Below are positions 43,581 to 52,244 of a DNA stretch of 64,000 bases, in pieces (the stretch's first letter is position 1; the number at the start of each line of letters is the position of its first letter). Origin of the DNA: JBBDMX01 sp040878035. GTDB taxonomy: Bacteria > Planctomycetota > Phycisphaerae > Phycisphaerales > Phycisphaeraceae. The position numbers and the translations under genes are program-made. Under the pieces are notes generated by a model. It was not told the origin of the DNA. It did not search any database and saw only the letters and a list, made by a program, of their open reading frames with translations. The stretch is from contig JBBDMX010000016.1 of assembly GCA_040878035.1 (NCBI GenBank), positions 87,230 to 151,229 on the forward strand, given 5' to 3'.

Positions 43581-43588
43581 TCGCCAGG

Positions 43589-44461
43589 TCAAACAACCTC
43601 GCGTTTGCGATACGCCGCGGGGGGCACGCCCATGCGGCGGGCAAAGGCACGGGTGAAGTAGTAGCGGTCGCAGAAGCCGAATCGGCGGGCAATCTGGTCG
43701 ATGGTTTCATCGCTGAACGTCAGCGCCTGTGCGGCGTGGGTGACGCGGCGGTCGAGGATGTACTGGGCCGGCGTCTGGCCCAGTACCTTGCGGAACTGCC
43801 GCACCAGTTGTGATTCGCTCAGGTGGCACAGCCGGGCGAGCGTCGGGTTGTGCAGGGGTTGGCTCAGGTGCGCCGCGATGTGCTGGATGGCCGCATGAAT
43901 CGCCGCCTCGGGCTGGAGGGCCGCCATCAGCCGCGTGTGATTGCTTTCGGGCATGCGTGCCAGCGCCAGCGACAGGGCCTCGAACGCCACCGCCTTGGCC
44001 AGGCAGATCGTCGTTGCCGACAGGTTGGCCTTTCCGCCCAGCAGTTCGCCCAGGCGAGGCGCCGAGGTACCGAAGGTGTCCACATGGCCGACCAGCAGCG
44101 GTTCGGGAAACAACTGGCGCACGCGCTGTGCGGCCAGCCCCAGCACGTCGAAGTGGAGGTACAGATGATCCACCAGGCCCACGCAATGGCAATCGAACGC
44201 GACCCACGCCGGCACGAGGCAGACGTGATCGGCCGGGATTGGGAACGGCATCCGGTTCACGATGATCGATGCTGCCGCCTTGCGGGGGCGAGACGCTGAC
44301 GCCGAGGCGCGATTGATGTACAAACGCCAGAAGCTGCTGCGGACGCCGCGAGAGTTCCACGATTCGTCGATGATCGTGCGATTAGCTTCAAATAAGCGGA
44401 GGTGGAACGCCTCCTGGAGTGATCGGCGATAGGTGGGTTGGGGCAGTGTATACGGCGCCAT
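43589..44461 (-). CDS. AraC-family transcriptional regulator
   Basis: 290 residues from ATG 44461; ATG 44497 would run into the divergent promoter. The N-terminal sensor half (about 1-180) has no clear cupin motif. The C-terminal HTH pair reads LARLCHLSESQLVRQFRKVLG and IDQIARRFGFCDRYYFTRAFAR. It is divergent from the ferritin-like/UroD-like pair, whose expression it probably controls. GATAAT at 44519-44524 is a possible -10 for that pair. Confidence 0.88.
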   Translation of the reverse strand: MAPYTLPQPTYRRSLQEAFHLRLFEANRTIIDESWNSRGVRSSFWRLYINRASASASRPRKAAASIIVNRMPFPIPADHVCLVPAWVAFDCHCVGLVDHLYLHFDVLGLAAQRVRQLFPEPLLVGHVDTFGTSAPRLGELLGGKANLSATTICLAKAVAFEALSLALARMPESNHTRLMAALQPEAAIHAAIQHIAAHLSQPLHNPTLARLCHLSESQLVRQFRKVLGQTPAQYILDRRVTHAAQALTFSDETIDQIARRFGFCDRYYFTRAFARRMGVPPAAYRKREVV

Positions 44462-44542
44462 GCACGAAAAGGATACAAAATGGCGTGCCGGCTGCATAGC
44501 CGCCGCCGCACCGTTGCGGGATAATCCGCCAGACCGACTGTC

Positions 44543-45982
44543 ATGACTTCAGCCATGCCCAGAACCGTGGAAATCGTCGCCGACTCGGGCCGCAAGCCGC
44601 GTTCCGTGGAGCGACTGCGCGATTGGGAATACGTCGAGCGGCAGATGCATCGGCTCATCTGCGCGTGGGGCCGGTACTTCGCCGATTGGCAGGACAAGAT
44701 CGTTGTGCATCGCCAGGTGTGGGAGCAGGCCGAGTGCGTGCGCCGCCTGCGCAGCCGACTGGCGCAGTTCCCCGGCGCCGCGGCCAATCTTGATCAACCC
44801 GTGTCGGCGGCGCTGGAGCGACTGACCAATACGGTGCTGCTGGCGCCCTCGCATCAGGACGCGGCTGAAGGCATCTACGGCCTGCTCAATCGGCTGCTGG
44901 TCAAAGCGTACGCTGACTACGCGACGCGCGCCCATCCCGTGCACGATGCCCCGACGCTCGAATTGCTCAACGAGGTGATCACGATCAAGGAAGGCATGCG
45001 GCTGTGGCTGCGCGACTATCGCCGGCGTTTCCCGCACACGATTGAGAAGTCGTATGCGGAACGAATCGAGTGTGCCGCGGCGGACTGCGGCTGGCTGCTG
45101 GAACCGCTGGCAGTCGGTGTTGAGGCGGCGCAGCCCGCGGGCGTGCACACTGGCTTTCGTCTGCCGCGCTGGCCGGCGCGGCCGGCGGGTACCGTGGTGA
45201 AGCACAACGACTGGCCCTTCATCGACGCCGACTTCTGCACCCGCGTCGAAACCCGCCGGCTCTTCTGGTGCATGGGCTACATGCGCGAGATGAATCTGGC
45301 GATGGACCAGCTTCGCTGGCTCTACGACAGTCCCGCCATGCCGTGGGAGTTTCACCACGACATTTCCCGTCACCTGTGGGACGAGAGCCGGCACGGTGAC
45401 TCGGGCTGCTCGCGGCTGGCGGACTTCGGCATCACGCTGGCGGAGGTGGGCTTTGGCAGCTACCAGGGTGACGAGCCCTTGGCGGGCCGGGCGCCGCTGT
45501 ATCCGCAGGCCGGCCAGAACCAGCCTGGCGCGCTGCCCGCGGCGGAGGCCGCGGCGCCGCTGAGCGGGGCCGAGTTGTACGAGCAGGTGTTTCACATCGG
45601 CATGGTCGCCGAGACCGGGCACTTCCAGGTCAAGCGCGAAGCCTACGACGACTTTAAGGCCGGGGGCGACCTGGAGTCGGCGGAGATGATGCTCTTTGAC
45701 ATCATCGATGAGCAGACGCACGTGCAGTACGCGCACCGCTGGCTGCCGGTGCTGGCGCAGCACGCGGGGGTGGATCACAGCGGCTATCGCGAGCGTGCGG
45801 CCGAGGTTCGGCGGAAGTTGCAGGAGGAGAAATGTCAGGCGGAGGCCAAGGCGAAAGCGTTGCCACGTGATGTGAATGATCCCGCGTTCGCTTTGTATCA
45901 GCGGTTGCTCGACACCATGCGCCGCTTCAAGCCGCTGAGCAACGCCGGCGACCGCTCGCCGCGCTCGATGCTGCCCATGTGA
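44543..45982 (+). CDS. Ferritin-like (DUF455-type) protein, function unknown
   Basis: 479 residues, largely helical. The C-terminal half has repeated acidic/His signatures: MPWEFHHDISRHLWDESRHGDSG, IGMVAETGHFQVKRE and FDIIDEQTHVQYAHRW, compatible with E-x2-H diiron ligands of a four-helix ferritin-like fold, as in DUF455. No residue set is proven and the substrate is unknown. It runs 19 bases ahead of the UroD-like gene with a shared AraC regulator upstream, so a catabolic function on an organic substrate is plausible. Confidence 0.7.
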   Translation: MTSAMPRTVEIVADSGRKPRSVERLRDWEYVERQMHRLICAWGRYFADWQDKIVVHRQVWEQAECVRRLRSRLAQFPGAAANLDQPVSAALERLTNTVLLAPSHQDAAEGIYGLLNRLLVKAYADYATRAHPVHDAPTLELLNEVITIKEGMRLWLRDYRRRFPHTIEKSYAERIECAAADCGWLLEPLAVGVEAAQPAGVHTGFRLPRWPARPAGTVVKHNDWPFIDADFCTRVETRRLFWCMGYMREMNLAMDQLRWLYDSPAMPWEFHHDISRHLWDESRHGDSGCSRLADFGITLAEVGFGSYQGDEPLAGRAPLYPQAGQNQPGALPAAEAAAPLSGAELYEQVFHIGMVAETGHFQVKREAYDDFKAGGDLESAEMMLFDIIDEQTHVQYAHRWLPVLAQHAGVDHSGYRERAAEVRRKLQEEKCQAEAKAKALPRDVNDPAFALYQRLLDTMRRFKPLSNAGDRSPRSMLPM

Positions 45983-46001
45983 GCGTGCGAAGGAGTTGGC
46001 G

Positions 46002-47156
46002 ATGTCTCGTGAGCTTGGACTGGCGGTGTTGCGTGAGGATTACGATGAGCCGCGCATCGCCGTGATGGAGCATTTCACCTCCCTGTCGCGAGAGGTGGTG
46101 ATCGGCCTGACCGGCCGGGACCCGCTGACGGAAGGGCCCGACGCGATCAACGCCATCTACCAGCAGGTCGGCCGCGAGTTGGAGATCGACCTGAACTGGG
46201 GCGGTGGCCTGCCGGATCGAGGCGGCGAGCGGTTTGACTGGTCCGACGGCGCGACGACGAAGATGAACCGGCAGGGGCAGACGTGCGTGCAATGGGGCAT
46301 CTTCAGCACAACGCATGCCGAGGATGGCCGGCACTTCCATCACATCCCCAAGCCCGCCGGCGTCGCCGAGGCGCTGGCGTTCGATCCGGCGCCGTACTTT
46401 CCCCAAAGCGTGGCGGAACTGACGCAGCGATTCACTCAGGAGTACGCCCAGATGCTCCGTCTCTGCGGCGATGTGTGCTATCCCATCCCGCATCACTACA
46501 CCACGGCGTTTCACTTTCCCCTGGCGATCTTCGGTTTCGAACTACTGTGCGAAACGGGCATGGCCGACGAGGACGCCTTGAGCAAGCTGATGGAGCGATT
46601 TGCGGAGATCAGTCTGCGGATCACCACCGCCTGGTCGCGCGTGCCGGGCATTGCAGGCTTTATCTGCCACGATGATCTGACCATGACCAGCGGGCCGATC
46701 TTCCCGCCCGCGTGGTATCGCCGGCACATCTTTCCGCACTACCGCCAGATCTTTGCCCCGCTGCGCACAGCGGGCATTCCCATCATTTTCTGTAGCGATG
46801 GCGACTGCACGGAGTTCATCGACGATGTGGTTGATGCCGGCGCCGACGGGATCAACATCGAGCACTGGGTGGCGCTGGAGCCGGTGGTGCAGCGGTACCC
46901 GGACATGATCATCGTCGGCAATCTAAGCAGCGATGTGATGGCGCATGGCTCGCCGCAGCAGATCATCGAGCACACGACTCGGTGCATGGCGGCAGGGGCC
47001 GCGGCTCGGCGCTTCGTGGTCAACGTCGGTGGCGGGCTGACGCACGACATCCCGCTGGAGAATCTGCGCGTCTATCTTGAGACGCGCAAGGAGTTGGCGC
47101 GCACCATGCGCGGCTCTACCCACTCTCTCTCGGGGAGATCCCCGAGGCTGGGGTGA
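46002..47156 (+). CDS. Uroporphyrinogen decarboxylase (URO-D) superfamily protein, MtaA-like
   Basis: 384 residues from ATG 46002 (AGGAG 6 bases upstream). The URO-D superfamily also holds corrinoid methyltransferases. Features: ICHDDLTMTSGPIFPPAWYR, a methyltransferase-like substrate segment; IPIIFCSDGDC and ADGINIEHW. It lacks the N-terminal Arg pattern of heme HemE, so heme synthesis is unlikely. The last residues (THSLSGRSPRLG) are translated from a CTCTCGGGGAG intergenic repeat. It is in an operon with the ferritin-like gene. Confidence 0.82.
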   Translation: MSRELGLAVLREDYDEPRIAVMEHFTSLSREVVIGLTGRDPLTEGPDAINAIYQQVGRELEIDLNWGGGLPDRGGERFDWSDGATTKMNRQGQTCVQWGIFSTTHAEDGRHFHHIPKPAGVAEALAFDPAPYFPQSVAELTQRFTQEYAQMLRLCGDVCYPIPHHYTTAFHFPLAIFGFELLCETGMADEDALSKLMERFAEISLRITTAWSRVPGIAGFICHDDLTMTSGPIFPPAWYRRHIFPHYRQIFAPLRTAGIPIIFCSDGDCTEFIDDVVDAGADGINIEHWVALEPVVQRYPDMIIVGNLSSDVMAHGSPQQIIEHTTRCMAAGAAARRFVVNVGGGLTHDIPLENLRVYLETRKELARTMRGSTHSLSGRSPRLG

Positions 47157-47160
47157 GGGG
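47115..47160. repeat. CCCTCTCC/GGGGAG-type intergenic repeat overlapping a coding end
   Basis: CTCGGGGAGATCCCCGAG hairpin plus GCTGGGGTGAGGGG, overlapping the stop of the UroD-like gene. Same family as 53306-53474 and 63975-63997. Confidence 0.6.
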
Positions 47161-47203
47161 TTGAGCCAGTGTCCCAGCCGCCGAGGCATTACAATGCCGC
47201 ACC

Positions 47204-49063
47204 ATGCTGCGCGAACTGCACATCTCCAACCTGGCGGTCATCGAGGACGTGACCATCACCTTTGCCGCCGGACTCAATTGTTTCACCGGGCAGACGGGCG
47301 CGGGCAAGAGCCTGATCCTGGGGGCGCTGGAGATTCTGCTGGGCTTGCGCGGGGGGGCATTGGACGAGATGATCCGCCCCGGCGCCGAGGAAGCGCGTGT
47401 CAGCGGCGTGTTCGAACTGCACGATGCGGACATCACCGCGCAGATCGCCCAGGCTGCCGACCAGGCGTTGCATCCGGGCGATGACCTGCTGGTGACCCGC
47501 AAGGTGTTCGCTTCAGGGCGGTCGAGCGTGTCGATTAATGGCCACCCCGCGGCCGGGGCGATGGTGCGCCGCGTGGCGGAGTTGCTCGTCGATGTGCACG
47601 GCCAGCACGATCACCAATACCTGCTCAAGCCTTCGAATCAACTGCTTATCTTAGACGCTTTTGGCCAGACGATGCCGCTCCGCGCGCGGTTTCACGAGGT
47701 GCACGGCGAGCTGCGTGCCTTGCGGCAACGACATGCAGAGCTAAGCGCCTCGCGCACGCTGCGGCAGCAGCAGTTGGAACTCTACGAATTTCAGGCCGAC
47801 GAAATCGACAAGGCGGACCTGCGCGAGGGCGAGCTGGCGGAGCTGCGCGCGCGGCACGTGCTGCTCTCAAACGTGCAGCGGATCAAGCGCGAGGCCGGCA
47901 CGGCGCACGCCGCCCTGTATGAAAGCGAAGGGGCGGTGATCGAACGGCTCCAGATGATCGCTCATGTGCTGGGCGACCTGGCGGAACTAGACGGGCGTAT
48001 CAAGGAGACGGCCGAGCAGGTGCGTGGGGCGGCCCTGACGCTCCAGGAATCGGCGTACGAGTTGGGCCGATACGTCGATGGGCTGGAGTTGGACCCGGGG
48101 GAACTGGCGCAGATCGAGGAGCGGCTCAACGCGCTCAATCGCCTGGCGGCCAAGTACGCCGACCACGGCGGCGCCGCGGCCAAAAGCGCTTCGGGCGACG
48201 CCATCGCCATCGTGCTCCAGTACCGCCAGGAGATCGGCGAGCAGATTGCCCAGTTGCGCGGTCAGGACGAAGATGTCAGCACGCTCAAGAATCGCATCGA
48301 CGCACTGGCGGGCAAGCTGGTGACGATCGGCGGGGAGTTGACGGCGGGGCGCAAGGCGGCGGCGGCGCGGATCAGACCGTTGATCGAGACGCAGATGCGC
48401 GAGCTGGGCATGGGCGAGGCGGAGTTCGACGTCGCATTCGAGACGGCAGGCGAAGGCAACGAAACAAGCCCGGCCAAGCTTGAAGACTCGCATGACCGGG
48501 CTTGTCCGGCGGGCGATGCCGGCGCCTCGGGATTGGATCGCACAGAGATGATGGTGCGCACCAATCCCGGTCAACCGGCCCGGCCGCTGCGTAAGATCGC
48601 CTCGGGCGGCGAACTGTCACGCATCATGCTGGCGATCAAGTCGATCCTCGCACAGAGCGACCGCATCAGCGTGCTGGTGTTCGACGAGATCGACGCCAAC
48701 ATCGGCGGGCGGATGGGGACGGTGATCGGGCAGAAGCTGCGGCGGCTGGCGGGGCAGGGGGATGTCGTGAGCCCGGGGTTGCGGAGGAAGAAGAGCGCTA
48801 AACCGCAACCCCCGGAAGCGGCGGCCAGCCATCAGGTGTTGTGTATTACGCATTTGCCGCAGATCGCCGCATTTGCCCAGCGGCACTTCCGCATCGCCAA
48901 GGAGGTAGTGGGCAAGGGCGCTAACAAGGAGACGCGCACCACGGTGACCATGCTCGATGGCAAGCCGCGCATCGAGGAACTGGCGGAAATGCTGGCCGGC
49001 AAGGACGTGACGGAAACGACGCGCCGGCAAGTGCATGAACTACTCGAAACGGCGACGGTGTAG
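47204..49063 (+). CDS. recN: DNA repair protein RecN
   Basis: 619 residues, SMC-like. Walker A is GQTGAGKSLILGAL at the N-terminus, a coiled coil spans about 160-380, and the signature is IASGGELSRIMLAIKSIL with Walker B VLVFDEIDANIGG and the distal CITHLPQIAAFA. It bridges DNA ends during double-strand break repair. Two short insertions are unusual: about 35 residues (AKLEDSHDRACPAGDAGAS...) before the TNPGEP-like TNPGQP motif, encoded over a 10-bp palindrome, and RRKKSAKPQPPEAAA just before the ITHLPQ motif. Confidence 0.94.
   Translation: MLRELHISNLAVIEDVTITFAAGLNCFTGQTGAGKSLILGALEILLGLRGGALDEMIRPGAEEARVSGVFELHDADITAQIAQAADQALHPGDDLLVTRKVFASGRSSVSINGHPAAGAMVRRVAELLVDVHGQHDHQYLLKPSNQLLILDAFGQTMPLRARFHEVHGELRALRQRHAELSASRTLRQQQLELYEFQADEIDKADLREGELAELRARHVLLSNVQRIKREAGTAHAALYESEGAVIERLQMIAHVLGDLAELDGRIKETAEQVRGAALTLQESAYELGRYVDGLELDPGELAQIEERLNALNRLAAKYADHGGAAAKSASGDAIAIVLQYRQEIGEQIAQLRGQDEDVSTLKNRIDALAGKLVTIGGELTAGRKAAAARIRPLIETQMRELGMGEAEFDVAFETAGEGNETSPAKLEDSHDRACPAGDAGASGLDRTEMMVRTNPGQPARPLRKIASGGELSRIMLAIKSILAQSDRISVLVFDEIDANIGGRMGTVIGQKLRRLAGQGDVVSPGLRRKKSAKPQPPEAAASHQVLCITHLPQIAAFAQRHFRIAKEVVGKGANKETRTTVTMLDGKPRIEELAEMLAGKDVTETTRRQVHELLETATV
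48464..48505. repeat. Palindromic element inside recN
   Basis: ACAAGCCCGG (48464-48473) and CCGGGCTTGT (48496-48505), perfect 10-bp arms. It is translated in frame in the insertion that precedes the TNPGQP motif. Confidence 0.65.
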
Positions 49064-49073
49064 TGGGACGGCG

Positions 49074-49832
49074 ATGAATCTCTATCTGGTTGACGATGGT
49101 GCTCATGTGGCGGTGCCGGCGTTGCTGCGCCAGGCGGGTATCGCGGGTATCTCCATTCCGGTGGATGAAACGACGATCGCCAGTACGTTGCGCGATGCCC
49201 TGGACCAGTACGACACGGCCCGGCTCGCGTTGGTATCGGTGCGGCTGACGCTGGATATTCAAGTCGCGGAGATGCCGGTGTGGTTGCATGACGTGCTGAC
49301 TGTGCTGGCACGGCGTGCGACCGTGATCGAGTTGCATCTGAGCAGTAGTTCGCAGCATGATGCGCCCTCTTCGCCGCGCGGCGACGGGCGGGCGGTCGAG
49401 CTCATCAAGCAGGTTCTGGAGCGGACGCGGCCGCACGGCCTTGCAGTGTCGCTGTCACATCGCTGTGGCGATTGGCTGGAGCGCATCGACGACGCGGTGC
49501 GACTGGCCATGCGGCTCAACCGCTCGATACTGGGGCTGACGTTCAACCTGGCGCACTGGCGGCGCATCGACGGGCGAAACCTTGACGCGAGCCTGCACCT
49601 GGCGGCGCCGCGCATGGTGCTGCTGACCTTGGGCACGGATGACGTTGGCCTGAACGATGCGAAGTCGGCGCTGCAAACCTGTGCGCGGCTGGGATATCGC
49701 GGGCCGGTGGGGTTGGAGGTCGCTGATTCCGCGGTGAGTGCGGCGACCTTGCGGTGGGTGGTCGGGCGACTGGGATCGGCCCCCGCATCACCGGCAAGAG
49801 GGGCGGTCACGCCTCCAACTGGGTCGCCTTGA
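49074..49832 (+). CDS. Sugar phosphate isomerase/epimerase-like TIM-barrel protein
   Basis: 252 residues from ATG 49074, 10 bases after recN; a longer frame from 49035 overlaps recN. The barrel is suggested by HLSSS, LSHRCGDWLERIDDAVRLAM and LGYRGPVGLEV, resembling AP-endonuclease-2/xylose-isomerase-like proteins, though their usual HD/E metal residues are sparse. It may be a degenerate member. The 3' end overlaps the convergent rpiB gene by 26 bases. Confidence 0.6.
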   Translation: MNLYLVDDGAHVAVPALLRQAGIAGISIPVDETTIASTLRDALDQYDTARLALVSVRLTLDIQVAEMPVWLHDVLTVLARRATVIELHLSSSSQHDAPSSPRGDGRAVELIKQVLERTRPHGLAVSLSHRCGDWLERIDDAVRLAMRLNRSILGLTFNLAHWRRIDGRNLDASLHLAAPRMVLLTLGTDDVGLNDAKSALQTCARLGYRGPVGLEVADSAVSAATLRWVVGRLGSAPASPARGAVTPPTGSP

Positions 49833-50325
49833 TGGTGTCCTGCGCCGGTTGAACGAGCATGGCGTCAGCGGTGTGGCGCGGGTCCAGGTTCTGTTCGATG
49901 GCCATGATCTTGGCGACGCGGCGACCGTGCCGGCCGCCCTCGAACGGCGCCTTGAGCCAGATGCTCAGGATGCGGTCGATAATGCGAATGCCCAGCAGGT
50001 CGGCGGGGAGGCACAGGACGTTGGCGTCGTTGTGTCGGCGGCTCATGTCGGCGCCGATCTCGTCGTGCACCAGGGCCGCGCGCACACCGCGGACCTTGTT
50101 GGCGGCGATGCACATGCCGATGCCCGATCCGCAGGAGAGCACGCCGCGGTCGGCGCGGCCCTCGGCGACCGCCAGCGCCACCGGATACGCCACATCCGGG
50201 TAGTCGCACATCGCCGGGACATCGTCGCCGACCAGCTCGACTTCGTGGCCCAGTTGCCGCATGGTGCCCAGGATGTGCCGGCGAACGTCCAGCCCGCGGT
50301 GATCGGCGCCCAGCGCGATTCTCAT
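49807..50325 (-). CDS. rpiB: Ribose 5-phosphate isomerase B
   Basis: 172 residues from ATG 50325, which overlaps the upstream stop by four bases (ATGA) and has AAGGAG 8 bases before it. ALGADHRGLDVRRHI at the start and SCGSGIGMCIAANKVRGVRA (catalytic Cys, anion hole) are diagnostic. It interconverts ribulose and ribose 5-phosphate. The order tsaC-phosphatase-rpiB equals ywlC-ywlE-ywlF in Bacillus. Confidence 0.95.
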   Translation of the reverse strand: MRIALGADHRGLDVRRHILGTMRQLGHEVELVGDDVPAMCDYPDVAYPVALAVAEGRADRGVLSCGSGIGMCIAANKVRGVRAALVHDEIGADMSRRHNDANVLCLPADLLGIRIIDRILSIWLKAPFEGGRHGRRVAKIMAIEQNLDPRHTADAMLVQPAQDTIKATQLEA

Positions 50326-51467
50326 GACCATTGCTCCTTGAGCCGCAGCTCCAGCAGTCGGCGAATCTGCCCGGCACAGCGCCGGTACGCCTCGACGTCG
50401 GATCCGATCGGGTCCTCGATGTCCTGGCCCTGGGGGTCCAGTATAAGCGTCTTTGCCGCCGCTGCCGGCGCCATGTCCAGCACGGTCTGGCGGTGAGCCT
50501 CGGTCATGCAGTAGATCACGTCGGCTTCGTGCAGCAGTTCGTGGCTCAAGGGCCGCGAGCGATGTTGCATCAGATCCAAGTCCATGGATGCCAGCGCCTG
50601 GCGTGCCTCGGCGGTGGCGGGCAGGCCGGGCATGGCCATGGTCCCCGCCGAAACGATGCGAACGCCCGCGGATTCCAGCTCATCGGCCTTAAGGCCGCGC
50701 TCTTGCGCCATCATGTCTTGGGCCATCACCTCGGCCATGGGCGATCGGCAGGTGTTGCCGCTGCATACCACCAGCATCGTCCAGCGCAGCAGCTTGCGGA
50801 TGAAGCGCTCGTCGTAGACGCCCTGGCGCAGGATGCGGATATGCGGAATACCGCGCGCCCGCATCACGTGCACGACCGTCGAGGCCTTGGCGTAGCGGCA
50901 ACGTCCGCCGTCGATCACCAGTTCGGCGGCGTCGCCCATCGCGGCGGCGGCGGCCTCGGCGTCCTGCGGCGGCGGCTCGCCATGGCGGTTGGCGCTGCTG
51001 GCGGCGATCGGCGCGTCGATACTCCCCAGCACGCGCAGGGCGATGGCGTCATCGGGGCAGCGCAAGCCCACGGTGCGATTGTGGTAAATTCGCCCGGCAT
51101 GCGACGCCGGTAGCTTCATGCGCGCCAGCGCCCGGCCGATCTCGTCGTCGCTCACATCCAGCACCAGCGTCACCGGCCCGGGGAACACCTTGCGGAAAAG
51201 CCGGTGCATCACCGGCGAATCAAAGTCGCCGTATCGCAGCGCCGCCTCGGCGTTGGGCAGGTGAATGGTGAAAGGCTGGGCCTCGGTGCGTTCCTTGACC
51301 TGGCGCAGGGCCTGGTAGCCGCGCTCGCTGGCGACCGACGCGCCCACGCCGTAGACCGTTTCCGTGGGGAACACGACCAGTCCGCCGGAGGCAAAGACAT
51401 CGCGCGCCTGCCGAACGATCTGTTCGGCCTGCTCGATATTGCCGCTTTGGAGATTGGTCACCTGCAT
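50322..51467 (-). CDS. Fusion of TsaC/Sua5 (tRNA t6A synthesis) and low-Mr phosphatase of YwlE type
   Basis: 381 residues. Residues 1-215 are a YrdC/TsaC domain (VVFPTETVYGVGASVAS, ATP/threonine site; SIDAPIAASSANRHGEPPP) that makes threonylcarbamoyl-AMP for tRNA t6A. Residues 230-381 are a low-Mr phosphatase: Cys235 and Arg241 in VVCSGNTCRSPMAE, Asp352 in EDPIGSDVEAYRR. The residue four after Cys is Thr239, as in the arginine phosphatase YwlE (CTGNTCR), not Ile as in tyrosine phosphatases. mcsA-mcsB is divergent next door. In Bacillus tsaC (ywlC) and ywlE are adjacent genes, so this fusion makes one protein of two neighbours. Confidence 0.9.
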   Translation of the reverse strand: MQVTNLQSGNIEQAEQIVRQARDVFASGGLVVFPTETVYGVGASVASERGYQALRQVKERTEAQPFTIHLPNAEAALRYGDFDSPVMHRLFRKVFPGPVTLVLDVSDDEIGRALARMKLPASHAGRIYHNRTVGLRCPDDAIALRVLGSIDAPIAASSANRHGEPPPQDAEAAAAAMGDAAELVIDGGRCRYAKASTVVHVMRARGIPHIRILRQGVYDERFIRKLLRWTMLVVCSGNTCRSPMAEVMAQDMMAQERGLKADELESAGVRIVSAGTMAMPGLPATAEARQALASMDLDLMQHRSRPLSHELLHEADVIYCMTEAHRQTVLDMAPAAAAKTLILDPQGQDIEDPIGSDVEAYRRCAGQIRRLLELRLKEQWS

Positions 51468-51540
51468 GCTCGAACCTGCCTGCGTCACGCCCGTGGCGAT
51501 CATTCTAGGCGATTTTGCGGCTGGGTTGCGACCGGCGTTC

Positions 51541-51623
51541 GGTAGGGTGGTGCCGAGTCTGCGAGGTCCACGGTTTGCCGTAGGTGATTGTGGTGGGCCG
51601 TGCGGACTCGGCACCACCCTACC
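51541..51623. repeat. GTAGGGTGGTGCCGAGTC hairpin
   Basis: Perfect 19-bp arms (51541-51559, 51605-51623) around 45 bases, in the divergent region between the TsaC-phosphatase gene and mcsA. Confidence 0.85.
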
Positions 51624-51743
51624 CGGTGCCCGCGTCACCCGCGGTTTCTTGCGCAAGGTCGTGCCTATCAGCGTATCATTCGGCGATTGAACCGATCGGC
51701 GACGGGCTCTAAAATCCACTTAGCCCGCCGGAGAAATCCGCCC

Positions 51744-52244
51744 GTGAAACCCAAGTGCGACCTATGTGATCGGCCCGCGACGCACCACTCCGTGGAGATC
51801 GTCAAGGGCCAGAAGATCGAGAAGAACCTGTGTGATCTGCACGCGCAGCAGGCGGGCATGATCATCAAAGCCGTGCAGCATACGCCCATCAACGAGTTGC
51901 TGACCAATTTCGTCAAGAAGCATTCGGGGGCGGTGACGCAACAGGAATTGACGTGTGACAACTGCGGGCTGACGTTTGGCGAGTTCCGCGAGAACAGCCT
52001 GATGGGCTGCCCCGAGTGCTACCATGCGTTTGAAGCGCCGCTGGGTCCGCTGCTGGAGCGTGCCCATGAAGGGGCGACGCACCACATCGGCAAGGTGCCG
52101 CGCCGCGCGGGGGCAAGCGAGCAGCGCCAGCAGCACCTGCTGCGCATGCGCAAGCAACTGGCGGACGCGGTGGCCGGCGAGGACTACGAGACGGCGGCGC
52201 ATCTGCGCGACGAGATCCGCGCTTACGAGGAACAGAATTCATGA
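51744..52244 (+). CDS. mcsA: McsA-like zinc-finger activator of McsB (UVR motif)
   Basis: 166 residues; GTG 51744 has GGAG 11 bases upstream. CxxC pairs occur at CDLCDRPATHH and NLCDLHA, and again CDNCGLTF and MGCPECYHAF, giving two zinc sites. The end LRMRKQLADAVAGEDYETAA is a UVR (UvrB/C) motif. McsA activates the arginine kinase McsB. The stop overlaps the mcsB start (ATGA). Confidence 0.92.
   Translation: MKPKCDLCDRPATHHSVEIVKGQKIEKNLCDLHAQQAGMIIKAVQHTPINELLTNFVKKHSGAVTQQELTCDNCGLTFGEFRENSLMGCPECYHAFEAPLGPLLERAHEGATHHIGKVPRRAGASEQRQQHLLRMRKQLADAVAGEDYETAAHLRDEIRAYEEQNS

Noticed and set aside
46002..47156. Heme pathway hemE
   Set aside because: URO-D fold but sequence blocks suit MtaA-like methyltransferases, and no other heme gene is nearby.
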